Origin: Planctomycetota bacterium
Lineage (GTDB): Bacteria; Planctomycetota; Phycisphaerae; FEN-1346
Reading direction: 5' to 3'
Assembly: GCA_026386995.1 (NCBI GenBank)
Contig: JAPLMO010000371.1
Coordinates: 1-23,044 of the forward strand
Length of the DNA stretch: 23,044 nucleotides
In this document: positions 7,279 to 14,270 of the stretch, piece by piece
Layout of the letters: the number at the start of each line of letters is the position of its first letter
Position numbering within the stretch: position 1 is the first letter of the stretch
Program-made: the position numbers and the translations under genes
The notes under the pieces: generated by a model
Databases searched by the model: none
What the model was told of the DNA's origin: nothing
Seen by the model: the letters and a program-made list of their open reading frames with translations, nothing else

Positions 7279-7722
7279 ATGCTCGGCCTCTTGGATTTTC
7301 TGCGGCGGAAAACCCGCAAACTCACGCCCAGGCGCCGGACCGGCGACGCCGCCGAACAGGCCGCCGAGCGGTTCCTGCGGAAGCACGGCTTTCGTATCGT
7401 CGCCCGCAACGTAACGTATCCGCGGGGCGAGGTGGACCTGGTGGCCGTCGAAAAACGCTCCGGCGCCCTCTGCTTCGTCGAGGTCCGCAGCCGCACCGTG
7501 GCCGAAGGCAAGGACCCGCAGGTCTCGCCCGAGGAGACCGTGACCCCCGCGAAAAGGCGGCGGATCATCCTGGCGGCCACAAGGTTCATCCGCGAGCGCC
7601 GCGCGGCCGAGCGGGTGATCCGCTTCGACGTCATCGCGGTGCGGTTCGCCGGCGAGGACCGAAAGCGGCCCGACATTCGCCACTATCCCGGCGCGTTTGA
7701 CGCGCGCGGCCGCGTGCTATGA
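7279..7722 (+). CDS. yraN: YraN/UPF0102-family nuclease-like protein
   Basis: 147-aa protein of the UPF0102 family, which has a restriction-endonuclease-like fold related to Holliday junction resolvases; its cellular role is not settled. The family core is visible: GDAAEQAAERFLRKHGFRI near residues 22-40, the acidic GEVDLVA near 52-58 and the catalytic-type FVEVRSR near 66-72 (E...D...ExK-like arrangement with Arg in the last place), then KRRRII. The ATG has AAGGAG 6 nt upstream. It leads a plus-strand run that ends with the DUF167 gene, although gaps of about 100 bp with palindromes separate the members. Confidence 0.88.
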   Translation: MLGLLDFLRRKTRKLTPRRRTGDAAEQAAERFLRKHGFRIVARNVTYPRGEVDLVAVEKRSGALCFVEVRSRTVAEGKDPQVSPEETVTPAKRRRIILAATRFIRERRAAERVIRFDVIAVRFAGEDRKRPDIRHYPGAFDARGRVL

Positions 7723-7731
7723 GGCGGGCCT

Positions 7732-7767
7732 GGGGTCAGGAGCCCTATCCGTAAGGCTCCTGACCCC
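7732..7767. repeat. Perfect 13-bp-stem hairpin after yraN
   Basis: GGGGTCAGGAGCC (7732-7744) is exactly inverted at 7755-7767 around a 10-nt loop, 10 bp after the yraN stop. No T-run follows (TTGCCC), so it is more like a single REP-type palindrome than an intrinsic terminator. Confidence 0.75.
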
Positions 7768-7790
7768 TTGCCCGGCGCGCGGAGGCAGTT

Positions 7791-7818
7791 ACCTTGAACT
7801 TTGAACCTTGAACTTTGA
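7791..7818. repeat. 14-bp tandem duplication before tatD
   Basis: ACCTTGAACTTTGA occurs twice head to tail (7791-7804, 7805-7818), ending 10 nt before the ATG of the TatD fusion gene. It replaces the place where a Shine-Dalgarno sequence would be expected, and none is obvious. Confidence 0.8.
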
Positions 7819-7827
7819 ACTGAGACT

Positions 7828-9222
7828 ATGCCAGAACCCGCCGTAGACAGTCACGCTCACATCCACTTCGACCGCCTGGCGGATGACATGCTGGGCGTTC
7901 TGGCGCGCGCCCGGGCCGCCGGCATCGAGGCGATCGTCAACGTCGGCACCAGCCCGGCCGAAAACGGCCGCGTCGTCGAACTCGCGCATCGCGAGAAGAT
8001 GCTCTACGCCGCCATCGGGTTCCACCCGCACGTCGCCGCCGACGTGAAGGCCGTCGACTGGCCGCTGCTGGAAGAACTCGCGCGGCGGCCGAAGGTCGTG
8101 GCCCTCGGCGAATTCGGGCTCGATTATCACTACAAGAACTCGGCGCCGGCGGTCCAGATGCAGGTCCTCGCCCAGGGCTTGCGCCTGGCGCAGGCGATGG
8201 GCCTGCCGATCATCATTCACTCGCGCGAGGCCGATAGCGACCTCCTGACAACCCTCGACGCCGTCGGCGGCGCCAAGATGCCGCGCGGCGTACTCCACTG
8301 CTTCACCGGCGGCCCGGAGTTCGCCCGCGACGTGCTCGCCCGTGGCTTCTACATCTCGTTCTCGGGCATCGTGACCTTCCGGAACGCCCCGGAGGTGCGC
8401 GAGGCCGCCAAGGCCACGCCTCTGGAACGCGTCCTCGTCGAGACCGATTCGCCCTACTGCGCCCCGGTGCCCCTGAGGGGCAAAATCAACGAGCCGGCCA
8501 ACGTCGTCCACGTCATCCGGTTCCTCGCGGACCTGTACGGGCTTACGGAGAACGACGTGCGGCGGATCACAGCCCGAAACGCCGCTCACCTGTTCGGCCT
8601 GCCCTTGGCCGGCGGCGGGCCGTGCCTCGTCTATCCCATACGCCGCAGCCTCTACGTTAACGTGACCAACGAGTGCTCGAACCGGTGCACGTTCTGCCCG
8701 CGCTCCACCGGCGAACTGGTGGTCAAAGGCCACGACCTGAAGTTGCCGCGCGAGCCCACCGCCGGCGAGATCGTCCAGGCGCTGGAGCAGGCTGGCGCCC
8801 ATAACTACGTGGAGGTGGTCTTCTGCGGGTTCGGCGAACCGACCCTGCGGATGGACGTGCTGAAGGCGGTCGCGCGGGAGGTCAAGTCGCGCTGGCACTT
8901 GGGCACCCGCCTCAACACCAACGGCCAGGGCTCGGCGATCAACGGCCGCGACGTCATCGAGGAACTCGCCGGCCTCGTCGACGCCGTCAGCGTCAGCCTC
9001 GACGCCCCCGACGCCGCCACGTATGATAAGTTGTGCCGCCCGACGATCCCGAACGCCTTCGAGGCGGTCTGCGAGTTTCTGCGCCGCGCCAAGGGCCGCA
9101 TCCCGACCGTTCGCGCCACGGCCGTCGCCGTCCCCGGCCTCGACCTGGAGGCCGTGCGCCGGCTGGCGGAACAAGACCTGGGCGTGGCATTCGAGGTGCG
9201 GGCCTTTAACGTGGTAGGCTGA
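7828..9222 (+). CDS. TatD-family hydrolase fused to TatD-linked radical SAM domain
   Basis: 464-aa two-domain protein. Residues 5-260 are TatD (metal-dependent 3'-5' DNase/RNase, TIM-barrel amidohydrolase fold): H9 and H11 (SHAHIH), E95 (GEFGLDYH), H131 (IIHSRE), H157 (HCFTG) and D207 (ETDSPY) give the complete metal set. Residues about 268-464 are a radical SAM domain with C283, C287 and C290 in CxxxCxxC, binding the 4Fe-4S cluster, then CGFGEPTLR and LNTNGQGS, which fit SAM binding. This second half resembles the small radical SAM proteins known as TatD-linked, whose substrate is unknown. The join is continuous with no frameshift. No strong ribosome site precedes the ATG. It is followed by a palindromic element, then the zincin gene. 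Confidence 0.9.
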   Translation: MPEPAVDSHAHIHFDRLADDMLGVLARARAAGIEAIVNVGTSPAENGRVVELAHREKMLYAAIGFHPHVAADVKAVDWPLLEELARRPKVVALGEFGLDYHYKNSAPAVQMQVLAQGLRLAQAMGLPIIIHSREADSDLLTTLDAVGGAKMPRGVLHCFTGGPEFARDVLARGFYISFSGIVTFRNAPEVREAAKATPLERVLVETDSPYCAPVPLRGKINEPANVVHVIRFLADLYGLTENDVRRITARNAAHLFGLPLAGGGPCLVYPIRRSLYVNVTNECSNRCTFCPRSTGELVVKGHDLKLPREPTAGEIVQALEQAGAHNYVEVVFCGFGEPTLRMDVLKAVAREVKSRWHLGTRLNTNGQGSAINGRDVIEELAGLVDAVSVSLDAPDAATYDKLCRPTIPNAFEAVCEFLRRAKGRIPTVRATAVAVPGLDLEAVRRLAEQDLGVAFEVRAFNVVG

Positions 9223-9240
9223 TGACTACTTTTACGCGCC

Positions 9241-9298
9241 GTAGCGCGGGGCCTTGTGCCCCGCGCAGGACCGCGCGGGGGATAAACCCCCGCGCTAC
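9241..9298. repeat. REPIN-like double hairpin, GTAGCGCGGGG family
   Basis: The outer repeat GTAGCGCGGGG (9241-9251) is inverted at 9288-9298. Inside are two hairpins: GCGCGGGGC/GCCCCGCGC at 9244-9266 and GCGCGGGGG/CCCCCGCGC at 9273-9295, each with a 5-nt loop. It begins 19 bp after the TatD fusion stop and ends 21 bp before the next start. Confidence 0.85.
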
Positions 9299-9319
9299 AA
9301 TCTGAGAAAGGCCCCTGAC

Positions 9320-9736
9320 TTGGCCATCAGCGACGCCGAACGAGAAGAACGCCAGCGCTTCGAGGAACTCGTCGACGAAGCGCTCGAACATCTGCCCGGC
9401 CAGTTTGCCGCGCGACTGGAGAACGTCGACGTCGTCGCCGAGGGGCGGCCGTCGCGCCGGCTGCTGCGCGACATGGGCATCCCTCGCGGAGGCACGCTCT
9501 TCGGCCTCTACCAGGGCATCCCCCAGACCGAGCGCACGACCGCCTACGGGGCGGTTCTGCCGGACCGCATCGTTATCTACCGCGAGCCGATCCTGGATGA
9601 GGCCGATGCCGTCTGCCCCAAGGACGGCGACTTCGAGGAGACCGTACGGCAGGTCGTCCGCCGCACGGTCCTCCACGAGATCGGCCACCATTTCGGGCTG
9701 AGCGACGAGGACCTTGAGAGGCTGGATTACGCATAA
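9320..9736 (+). CDS. Small zincin-like metallopeptidase family protein
   Basis: 138-aa cytosolic-type protein with HEIGHHFG (H119, E120, H123 with further H124), the zinc-binding motif of the compact Zincin_1 (PF06262, TTHA0227-like) family. The N-terminal region RFEELVDEALEHLP and the segment TLFGLYQGIPQTERTTAYG with PDRIVIYREP are typical of that family. The physiological substrate is unknown. I prefer TTG at 9320 because GAGAAAGG lies 8 nt upstream; the open frame before it runs through the palindromic element. Its stop TAA overlaps the ATG of the DUF167 gene by one base (TAATG), so the two are probably translationally coupled. Confidence 0.85.
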   Translation: MAISDAEREERQRFEELVDEALEHLPGQFAARLENVDVVAEGRPSRRLLRDMGIPRGGTLFGLYQGIPQTERTTAYGAVLPDRIVIYREPILDEADAVCPKDGDFEETVRQVVRRTVLHEIGHHFGLSDEDLERLDYA

Positions 9737-10032
9737 TGCCGATCACCACGGCACATCCCGAGGGCACAATCCTGGCCCTGAAGGTGGTTCCCGGGGCCTC
9801 ACGCGAGCGGGTCGTCGGTCCTCTGGGGGAACGGTTGAAGGTGGCCGTCCAGAAACCCCCCGAAAAAGGGGCTGCCAACAAGGCCGTTTGCATCTTGGTG
9901 GCCAAGGCGCTGGGCCTGAGGCCGGCCGACGTCCAGGTCCTCCGCGGGGAAACCCGCCCGGAAAAAGACCTCCTGGTCCGCGGTCTGGGACCCGGCGAGG
10001 TCGCCGGGCGGCTGGGGCTGCCGGCCACCTGA
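9736..10032 (+). CDS. DUF167/YggU-family protein
   Basis: 98-aa protein of the DUF167 (UPF0235, YggU) family, unknown function. Recognised by LKVVPGASRERVVGPLGERLKVAVQKPPEKGAANKAV split over residues 15-50, followed by LRGETRPEKDLLV. The length is normal for the family (about 80-100 aa). The ATG overlaps the preceding stop by one base. Nothing resembling an intrinsic terminator follows at once. Confidence 0.88.
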   Translation: MPITTAHPEGTILALKVVPGASRERVVGPLGERLKVAVQKPPEKGAANKAVCILVAKALGLRPADVQVLRGETRPEKDLLVRGLGPGEVAGRLGLPAT

Positions 10033-10117
10033 TGCTGGCAAGTCGCTTTCCGGCGGTTTTCCGCACTGCTCGCGGCGTCCTCTTCGGGGCCGCCAGATGC
10101 GCTCCTGAAGCGACAAA

Positions 10118-10131
10118 TCCGGTTAACCGGA
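10118..10131. promoter_or_regulatory. 14-bp perfect palindrome (possible operator)
   Basis: TCCGGTTAACCGGA is a perfect palindrome in the 331-bp gap before the HTH-receiver gene, about 85 bp upstream of its -35 box. Apart from this, 10033-10215 shows no gene or clear signal. It may be a protein-binding site, but 14-bp palindromes also arise by chance. Confidence 0.25.
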
Positions 10132-10215
10132 GCCTCTCACGTGTTAAGATGGGCAATCTTTACGGTCTGTGCAGCCCCGCCGGAAGAAAAAACCATGCAA
10201 TTCCCGTTCCCCGAT

Positions 10216-10244
10216 TTGACTGCATGGGATTTATGGTGTATATT
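10216..10244 (+). promoter_or_regulatory. Strong sigma70-type promoter of the HTH-receiver gene
   Basis: TTGACT (10216-10221), exactly 17-nt spacer, TATATT (10239-10244). Predicted start of transcription near 10251, giving a leader of about 113 nt before the ATG at 10364. The surrounding sequence is clearly AT-richer than the genes. Confidence 0.8.
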
Positions 10245-10279
10245 CACTTGGCTGTAAAGGGGTTGTGCTAGGGGAGTTA

Positions 10280-10336
10280 CGACAACGGGGGTTGTCGCAA
10301 CAGACTGGTGGAATGGGGTTGCCACCCGTGCTGTTG
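10280..10336 (+). promoter_or_regulatory. Structured 5' leader of the HTH-receiver gene
   Basis: Two stem-loops in the predicted untranslated leader. CGACAAC-GGGG-GTTGTCG is at 10280-10297. It is directly followed by CAACAG (10298-10303) paired with CTGTTG (10331-10336), enclosing GGTGG (10307-10311) paired with CCACC (10322-10326). GTTGT at 10262-10266 could compete for the ACAAC of the first stem, giving an alternative fold. It matches no riboswitch class I recognise. Confidence 0.45.
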
Positions 10337-10363
10337 AGGGGTAACTTTTGCCGGGGGCGTTCG

Positions 10364-10933
10364 ATGAAGGATGTTCTGACCACCGGGGAGGTGGCGCGGA
10401 TTTGCGGTGTTGCGCCACGGACCGTCACGAAATGGTTTGATGCCGGCCAGTTGCGCGGTTTCAAAATTCCAGGTTCGCGCGACCGCCGTATTCCTCGCGA
10501 ATCCCTCGTCCGCTTCATGAAAGCCAACGGTATTCCTCTGCGCGGACTGGACGGGGGCTCGACCCGCGTTCTCATTATTGACGCCGAGTACGAGTCGGCC
10601 GACGCCTTGCGGGCCGCCCTCGAGAGCAGTTTCGACTGCGAGGTCCAGGTGGCCTGTGGCGTCTTCGAGGCGGGCCTCCTGGCGCGGCAGAGCCGACCGC
10701 ATGTTGTCCTGCTCGATACCGGCCTGTCGGGCCTCAATCCGAGGGAGATGCGCATGGCCCTCCGGGCCGACCCGGAACTGGTGGCCACGCGGGTCGTTGC
10801 CGTCGAGCCGCAACTGTCGGATGAGCGGATGAGGCTGCGGATGAGCGAGGGGTTCGACGCCTGCCTCGCCAAGCCGTATAACCTGGCCACGACGGTCCGC
10901 GTCATCGAGGAGGCGACCAACATCATCTCCTGA
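10364..10933 (+). CDS. Excisionase-like HTH domain fused to receiver-like domain
   Basis: 189-aa predicted DNA-binding regulator. Residues 4-55 are a MerR/excisionase-type winged HTH (LTTGEVARICGVAPRTVTKWFDAGQL, then RRIPRESLVRFM). Residues 67-185 look like a two-component receiver: D73, putative phospho-acceptor D118 in VVLLDTGLSG and conserved Lys K170 in CLAKPYN. The acidic pair is D-A-E instead of D-D, and E148-P149 stands where a Thr/Ser-Ala switch is usual, so phosphorylation is uncertain. The order is unusual, with HTH at the N-terminus and receiver at the C-terminus. The start is the ATG at 10364 (GGGGGCG upstream); the open frame extends further 5' but only into leader hairpins. It has its own promoter and terminator and no sensor kinase beside it. 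Confidence 0.82.
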   Translation: MKDVLTTGEVARICGVAPRTVTKWFDAGQLRGFKIPGSRDRRIPRESLVRFMKANGIPLRGLDGGSTRVLIIDAEYESADALRAALESSFDCEVQVACGVFEAGLLARQSRPHVVLLDTGLSGLNPREMRMALRADPELVATRVVAVEPQLSDERMRLRMSEGFDACLAKPYNLATTVRVIEEATNIIS

Positions 10934-10974
10934 GCCTCTGGTATCTTGAACCTCGGATCTTACCTCTTTACGAC

Positions 10975-10997
10975 GGGCCGCTCGGGCGGTCCTTTTT
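10975..10997 (+). terminator. Intrinsic terminator of the HTH-receiver gene
   Basis: GGGCCGC-TCGG-GCGGTCC forms a 7-bp stem (one G-T pair) with a tetraloop, immediately followed by TTTTT, 42 nt after the stop codon. Confidence 0.8.
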
Positions 10998-11021
10998 GTT
11001 GCGCCGTACGACGTTTTGGGC

Positions 11022-11087
11022 GGTGGCATGGTCACGCTGTTGCGTGATATGTGTTTACCGTAGATGGGTGGTATGCCCATGCCACCC
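11022..11087. repeat. Imperfect palindromic element upstream of purB
   Basis: GGTGGCATGG (11022-11031) is exactly inverted as CCATGCCACC (11077-11086). The right side is also a hairpin in itself (GGGTGGTATG/CATGCCACCC, 11066-11087). It looks like a decayed two-hairpin palindromic element. Confidence 0.5.
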
Positions 11088-11104
11088 GGCAGGGGAAGGA
11101 GCGC

Positions 11105-11138
11105 CAAAAACTGAGCGGCGTTGCGCCCGCAGTTTTTG
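11105..11138. terminator. Hairpin with A-tract and T-tract before purB
   Basis: CAAAAACTG (11105-11113) pairs with CAGTTTTTG (11130-11138), with an inner GGCG-TTG-CGCC stem. The A/T tracts on the two sides resemble a bidirectional intrinsic terminator. It lies 98 bp upstream of the purB start, after the clear terminator at 10975, so a role as a purB leader structure is equally possible. Confidence 0.4.
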
Positions 11139-11236
11139 TGGCAAGGGCCGGCGGCGGGCGGTATGCTTTGCATCCGAAGGCGCGCGGCAAGCGAGGCTGC
11201 CCGCCGCGCGGCGTAAGGCAAGATCGGAGCCCGACG

Positions 11237-12679
11237 ATGAGCCCGCTGATGAGCCCCGACGAACGCTTTGAGTCCCCCCTGGTGTCGCGGTACGCCGGGG
11301 CCGAGATGTCGCGGACCTTCAGCGCCCTGGCCCGCTTTCGCACGTGGCGGCAGATCTGGATCGCCCTGGCCGAGGCCGAAAAGGAACTCGGCCTCCCGAT
11401 AACCGACGCCCAGATCGCCGAACTGCGCCGCCATGCCGACGATGTGGACCTTGCGCGGGCCGCCGCCCTGGAACGCGAACTCCGCCACGACGTCATGGCC
11501 CACGTCCACGCCTACGCCGAGCAGTGCCCGACCGCGGGGCCCATCATCCACCTCGGCGCCACCTCGTGCGAGGTCGCCGACAACGCCGACTTGGTGGCCA
11601 TGCGCGAGGGCCTGGGCTTGCTGGAGCGGCGGATCGTGACGACCATCGACCGCCTCGCCCGCTTCGCCGCCGAGCACCGCGCCGTGGCCACCCTCGGCTT
11701 TACGCACTACCAGCCGGCGCAACTCGTGACCGTCGGCAAGCGGGCGTGCCTCTGGCTCTGGGACCTCGTGACGGACCTGGAGGCGGTGCAGGCGGTCCGC
11801 AAGGGCCTGCGCCTGCGCGGCATCAAGGGGACCACAGGCACGCAGGCATCCTTCCTTCGCCTCTTCGACGGCGACCACCAGAAGGTCCTGCGCCTGGAGC
11901 AACTCGTGACGGCCAAGTTGGGGTTTGAGGCGGTCCACCCCGTCACCGGCCAGACTTACAGCCGCAAAGCCGACTACGCGATCGTGTCGGTGCTGGCTGG
12001 CATCGCGCAGAGCGCCCATAAGTTCGCCAACGACCTCCGCCTCCTGGCGAACCTGAAGGAGATCGAGGAGCCGTTCGAGAAGTCGCAGATCGGGTCCTCC
12101 GCCATGGCCTACAAACGCAACCCGATGCGCGCGGAGCGGATGACGGGTCTGGCGCGGTACATCATCAGCCTCGCCCCGGCGGCGGCCCAGACGGCGGCCG
12201 AGCAGTGGCTCGAGCGGACGCTGGACGACTCCGCCGCCCGGCGCATCATCATCGGCGAGGCGTTCCTCGGGGCCGACGCCATCCTGCGCCTCTACCAGAA
12301 CATCACCGAAGGCCTCGTGGTGTATCCGAAGATGATCGCGCGGCACATCGCCGAGGAACTGCCGTTCATGGCCACCGAGAACATCCTGATGGCCGCCGTG
12401 AAAGCGGGCGGCGACCGGCAGGCCCTGCACGAGAAGATCCGCCGCCACAGCCAGGAGGCCGCACGCCAGGTGAAGGCCGAGGGCGAGGCCAACGACCTTC
12501 TGGCCCGCCTGAAGGCCGACCCGGCGTTCGCCAAGGTCGACATCGACGGCGAACTGCGGTCCGAGCGTTTCATCGGCCGCGCGCCGGAGCAGGTCGACGA
12601 GTTCCTGGCCGCGACCGTGCGACCGATCCTGGAGGCCAACCGCGCCCTCATCGGCACCGAGGCCGGCATCGACGTGTGA
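11237..12679 (+). CDS. purB: Adenylosuccinate lyase (eukaryote-like type)
   Basis: Purine-biosynthesis lyase that splits SAICAR to AICAR and adenylosuccinate to AMP, each with release of fumarate. 480 aa. HLGATSCEVADNADL (105-119), GFTHYQPAQL with H157, GTTGTQASF (198-206), GQTYSRK and the superfamily signature GSSAMAYKRNPM (286-297, catalytic-loop Ser287/288) are all present. The wording of these motifs (KGTTGTQASF, LLANLKEIEEPFEK) is closer to the animal ADSL type than to E. coli or Bacillus PurB as I remember them. I chose ATG 11237 because GGAG lies 7 nt upstream; an upstream open stretch from 11051 runs through hairpins. No other pur gene is adjacent. Confidence 0.93.
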   Translation: MSPLMSPDERFESPLVSRYAGAEMSRTFSALARFRTWRQIWIALAEAEKELGLPITDAQIAELRRHADDVDLARAAALERELRHDVMAHVHAYAEQCPTAGPIIHLGATSCEVADNADLVAMREGLGLLERRIVTTIDRLARFAAEHRAVATLGFTHYQPAQLVTVGKRACLWLWDLVTDLEAVQAVRKGLRLRGIKGTTGTQASFLRLFDGDHQKVLRLEQLVTAKLGFEAVHPVTGQTYSRKADYAIVSVLAGIAQSAHKFANDLRLLANLKEIEEPFEKSQIGSSAMAYKRNPMRAERMTGLARYIISLAPAAAQTAAEQWLERTLDDSAARRIIIGEAFLGADAILRLYQNITEGLVVYPKMIARHIAEELPFMATENILMAAVKAGGDRQALHEKIRRHSQEAARQVKAEGEANDLLARLKADPAFAKVDIDGELRSERFIGRAPEQVDEFLAATVRPILEANRALIGTEAGIDV

Positions 12680-12719
12680 CGGGTTCGCCTCACTCGCAAC
12701 GGACCAGGATTGTGTATTG

Positions 12720-12747
12720 GCGCGGCGGGTGCGGAGATCTGCCGCGC
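12720..12747. repeat. Decayed GCGCGG-family hairpin after purB
   Basis: GCGCGGC (12720-12726) pairs with GCCGCGC (12741-12747), followed by AAA as in other copies of the TTTGCGCGG family, with a partly mismatched inner stem. It stands alone in the 210-bp purB to 12890 gap, which also has a weak promoter-like TTGCAA-15-TATATC at 12821-12847. Confidence 0.55.
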
Positions 12748-12889
12748 AAACACCCAAAGTTAAACTGCGCCAGCCCCAGGCGGCCGAATGTGGCGGCGCG
12801 ATAATTGCAGCACAAAGGACTTGCAAAGCGCGCGGCAGGGATATATCGTTCTTCCTATGCGGCCGAAGTCCTAAGACGCGAGGCAGTGT

Positions 12890-13732
12890 ATGGCTCTCCT
12901 AGTGCGTTGTCCGAAGTGTGGCGAGAAGGCAGAGCATCCCGAGACGATTATCGGCCAGACCCTCCAGTGCCCAGGCTGCGACCTGCGGTACCTCGTAATC
13001 AAGAAACCGGCACGCGGGAACTACGCCATCATCAAGCCCGTCTCGGGCACCGGCAAGGTGGTCCTGCCGCCCGAACTGCGGGGCACGCCGACCTCGGCCT
13101 CGGCCGTGGCGAGCCTGATTGCCGGTCTGCTGGGCATTCCGACGCTGGGCGTGATCGGCCTCGCGGGCCTGGCGCTCGGAATCATGGGCCTGCGCAAGAC
13201 GGCCGGCGGGGCGATGAAAGGCCGCGCGTTGGCCATCGCCGGCATCGTCACCAGCGCCGTCGGCATCCTCCTGGGCATCGTGGCGCTGATGGCGGGCGAT
13301 GAAATCTGGGATGCCTTCACGAAGCCCGACCTGAAAACGCGGCAGACGTTTGCGGCCCTCGATGCCGCGCTGAGCCGCTACCAGGACGACTGGGGCAAGT
13401 TCCCCTGGATCGAGAACACTGTGGACGAGGTGATGGGGGCCGTCGACAACACGCCCGAGAAGGGCCTGCGCCCCGCCAAGGGGACCCCCGACGATGCCGC
13501 GGCGCTCCTGTACGCCGCGCTCAACAGCCGCCTCAAACGCGGGCCTTACACCCTGGGCGCTTGCCTGATGACGCTTGAGAAAGAGGCCGGCGGGGTCCGT
13601 TACCGCGTCTACTGCGACGGCTGGGGCCGGCCGATTCGTTACGCCCTGCCGGACCCCGGCATGAAAAAGCCCCTCCTGGAATCGGACGGCGATATTCCGG
13701 GCAATCCGGAAGGGCGATTGTCGAACGAATAG
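12890..13732 (+). CDS. Zinc-ribbon, two-helix membrane protein with pseudopilin-like C-terminal domain
   Basis: 280-aa protein, no single family recognised. Residues 7-30 form a zinc ribbon (C7-P-K-C10 ... C27-P-G-C30). Residues about 68-102 and 113-136 are Gly/Ala/Leu-rich hydrophobic stretches around GLRKTAGGAMKGRALAIAG, the pattern of DUF4190-type membrane domains. The last 130 residues (TFAALDAALSRYQDDWGKFP ... CDGWGRPIRYALPDPG split) resemble the soluble part of type II secretion major pseudopilins (GspG), including the DGWGRP-like segment, but there is no prepilin peptidase cleavage site. By topology the ribbon is probably cytosolic. GAGG precedes the ATG by about 10 nt. Confidence 0.75.
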   Translation: MALLVRCPKCGEKAEHPETIIGQTLQCPGCDLRYLVIKKPARGNYAIIKPVSGTGKVVLPPELRGTPTSASAVASLIAGLLGIPTLGVIGLAGLALGIMGLRKTAGGAMKGRALAIAGIVTSAVGILLGIVALMAGDEIWDAFTKPDLKTRQTFAALDAALSRYQDDWGKFPWIENTVDEVMGAVDNTPEKGLRPAKGTPDDAAALLYAALNSRLKRGPYTLGACLMTLEKEAGGVRYRVYCDGWGRPIRYALPDPGMKKPLLESDGDIPGNPEGRLSNE

Positions 13733-13753
13733 CAGGACATCGCCACATCGCAA

Positions 13754-13805
13754 TTTGCGCGGCGTGTCGGAGTTTACCCGCCTGGGCGGGTACCTGCCGC
13801 GCAAA
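13754..13805. repeat. TTTGCGCGG-family palindrome after the zinc-ribbon gene
   Basis: TTTGCGCGGC (13754-13763) is exactly inverted at 13796-13805, enclosing TACCCGCC-TG-GGCGGGTA (13775-13792). The sequence to the left, starting directly after the TAG stop (ACATCGCCACATCGCAA), resembles the terminal repeat of the 3048-3190 element. Confidence 0.7.
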
Positions 13806-13836
13806 ACCTTGAAAACGGCGCCGTCACAAGAGCCCG

Positions 13837-14220
13837 CTACTTCGTGCAGGACCACAGCACCCGCAGTGCGATGCCCTCCTTGTACGGCGGCACGGAGAAT
13901 TCCCTCGGACCGCCCGCGTGATCGAACGCCTCGGACTTCTCGACGGCGCCCGTCCAGATGTTGACCCAGTCGGCATCGTACGCGCCAGCGGGCAGCGCCA
14001 GAACGACGGCCGCCGGGGCGGCGCCCCGGATGAAGACGGCGTACTGCCGGCCCTTCTCGACGAGTGCCCGCGCGGTCGTCGGCCGTGGAGGCTTATTCGA
14101 GGAACCCTTGGCCCCGCCGGCCGCAGGCGTAAGGCCGACGACGGCGCCGTCGTCGGGCGCCATCCGGATGAAGTCGAACGAGTCGATGAACGCCTTCAGT
14201 TCCGCCAGGGACTTCCGCAA
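13837..14220 (-). pseudogene. C-terminal remnant of a secreted glycosidase-like protein
   Basis: 127 codons read LAELKAFIDSFDFIRMAPDD, then a beta-rich module QYAVFIRGAAPAAVVLALPAG ... ADWVNIWTGAVEKSEAFDHAGG. This resembles the C-terminal end (linker helix plus collagen-binding-like module, PF12904 type) of planctomycete/verrucomicrobial DUF4038/DUF5060-like hydrolases, from memory. There is no signal peptide and no catalytic barrel. The only start is TTG at 14220, and an in-frame TAG sits two codons upstream, so the N-terminal several hundred residues are missing. Only 50 bp separate it from the PLD-like gene. I read it as a 5'-truncated remnant; a short functional protein is possible but less likely. 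Confidence 0.65.
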
Positions 14221-14270
14221 GGCCGGCTACATTAGAGCAAAACAGGGAGGAAAACCCCGCGGATTGGGGC

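Noticed and set aside
7732..7767. Intrinsic terminator after yraN
   Set aside because: The hairpin is perfect but followed by TTGCCC instead of a T-run, so it is listed as a REP-type hairpin.
7789..9174. Long minus-strand frame opposite the TatD fusion gene
   Set aside because: Antisense shadow. Its apparent start lies within the coding region and its end in the 14-bp tandem repeat.
10277..12826. Very long minus-strand open frame opposite the HTH-receiver and purB genes
   Set aside because: It is a mirror of two strongly supported plus-strand genes and intergenic hairpins. High GC makes long antisense frames common, and its translation is low-complexity with no recognisable motif.
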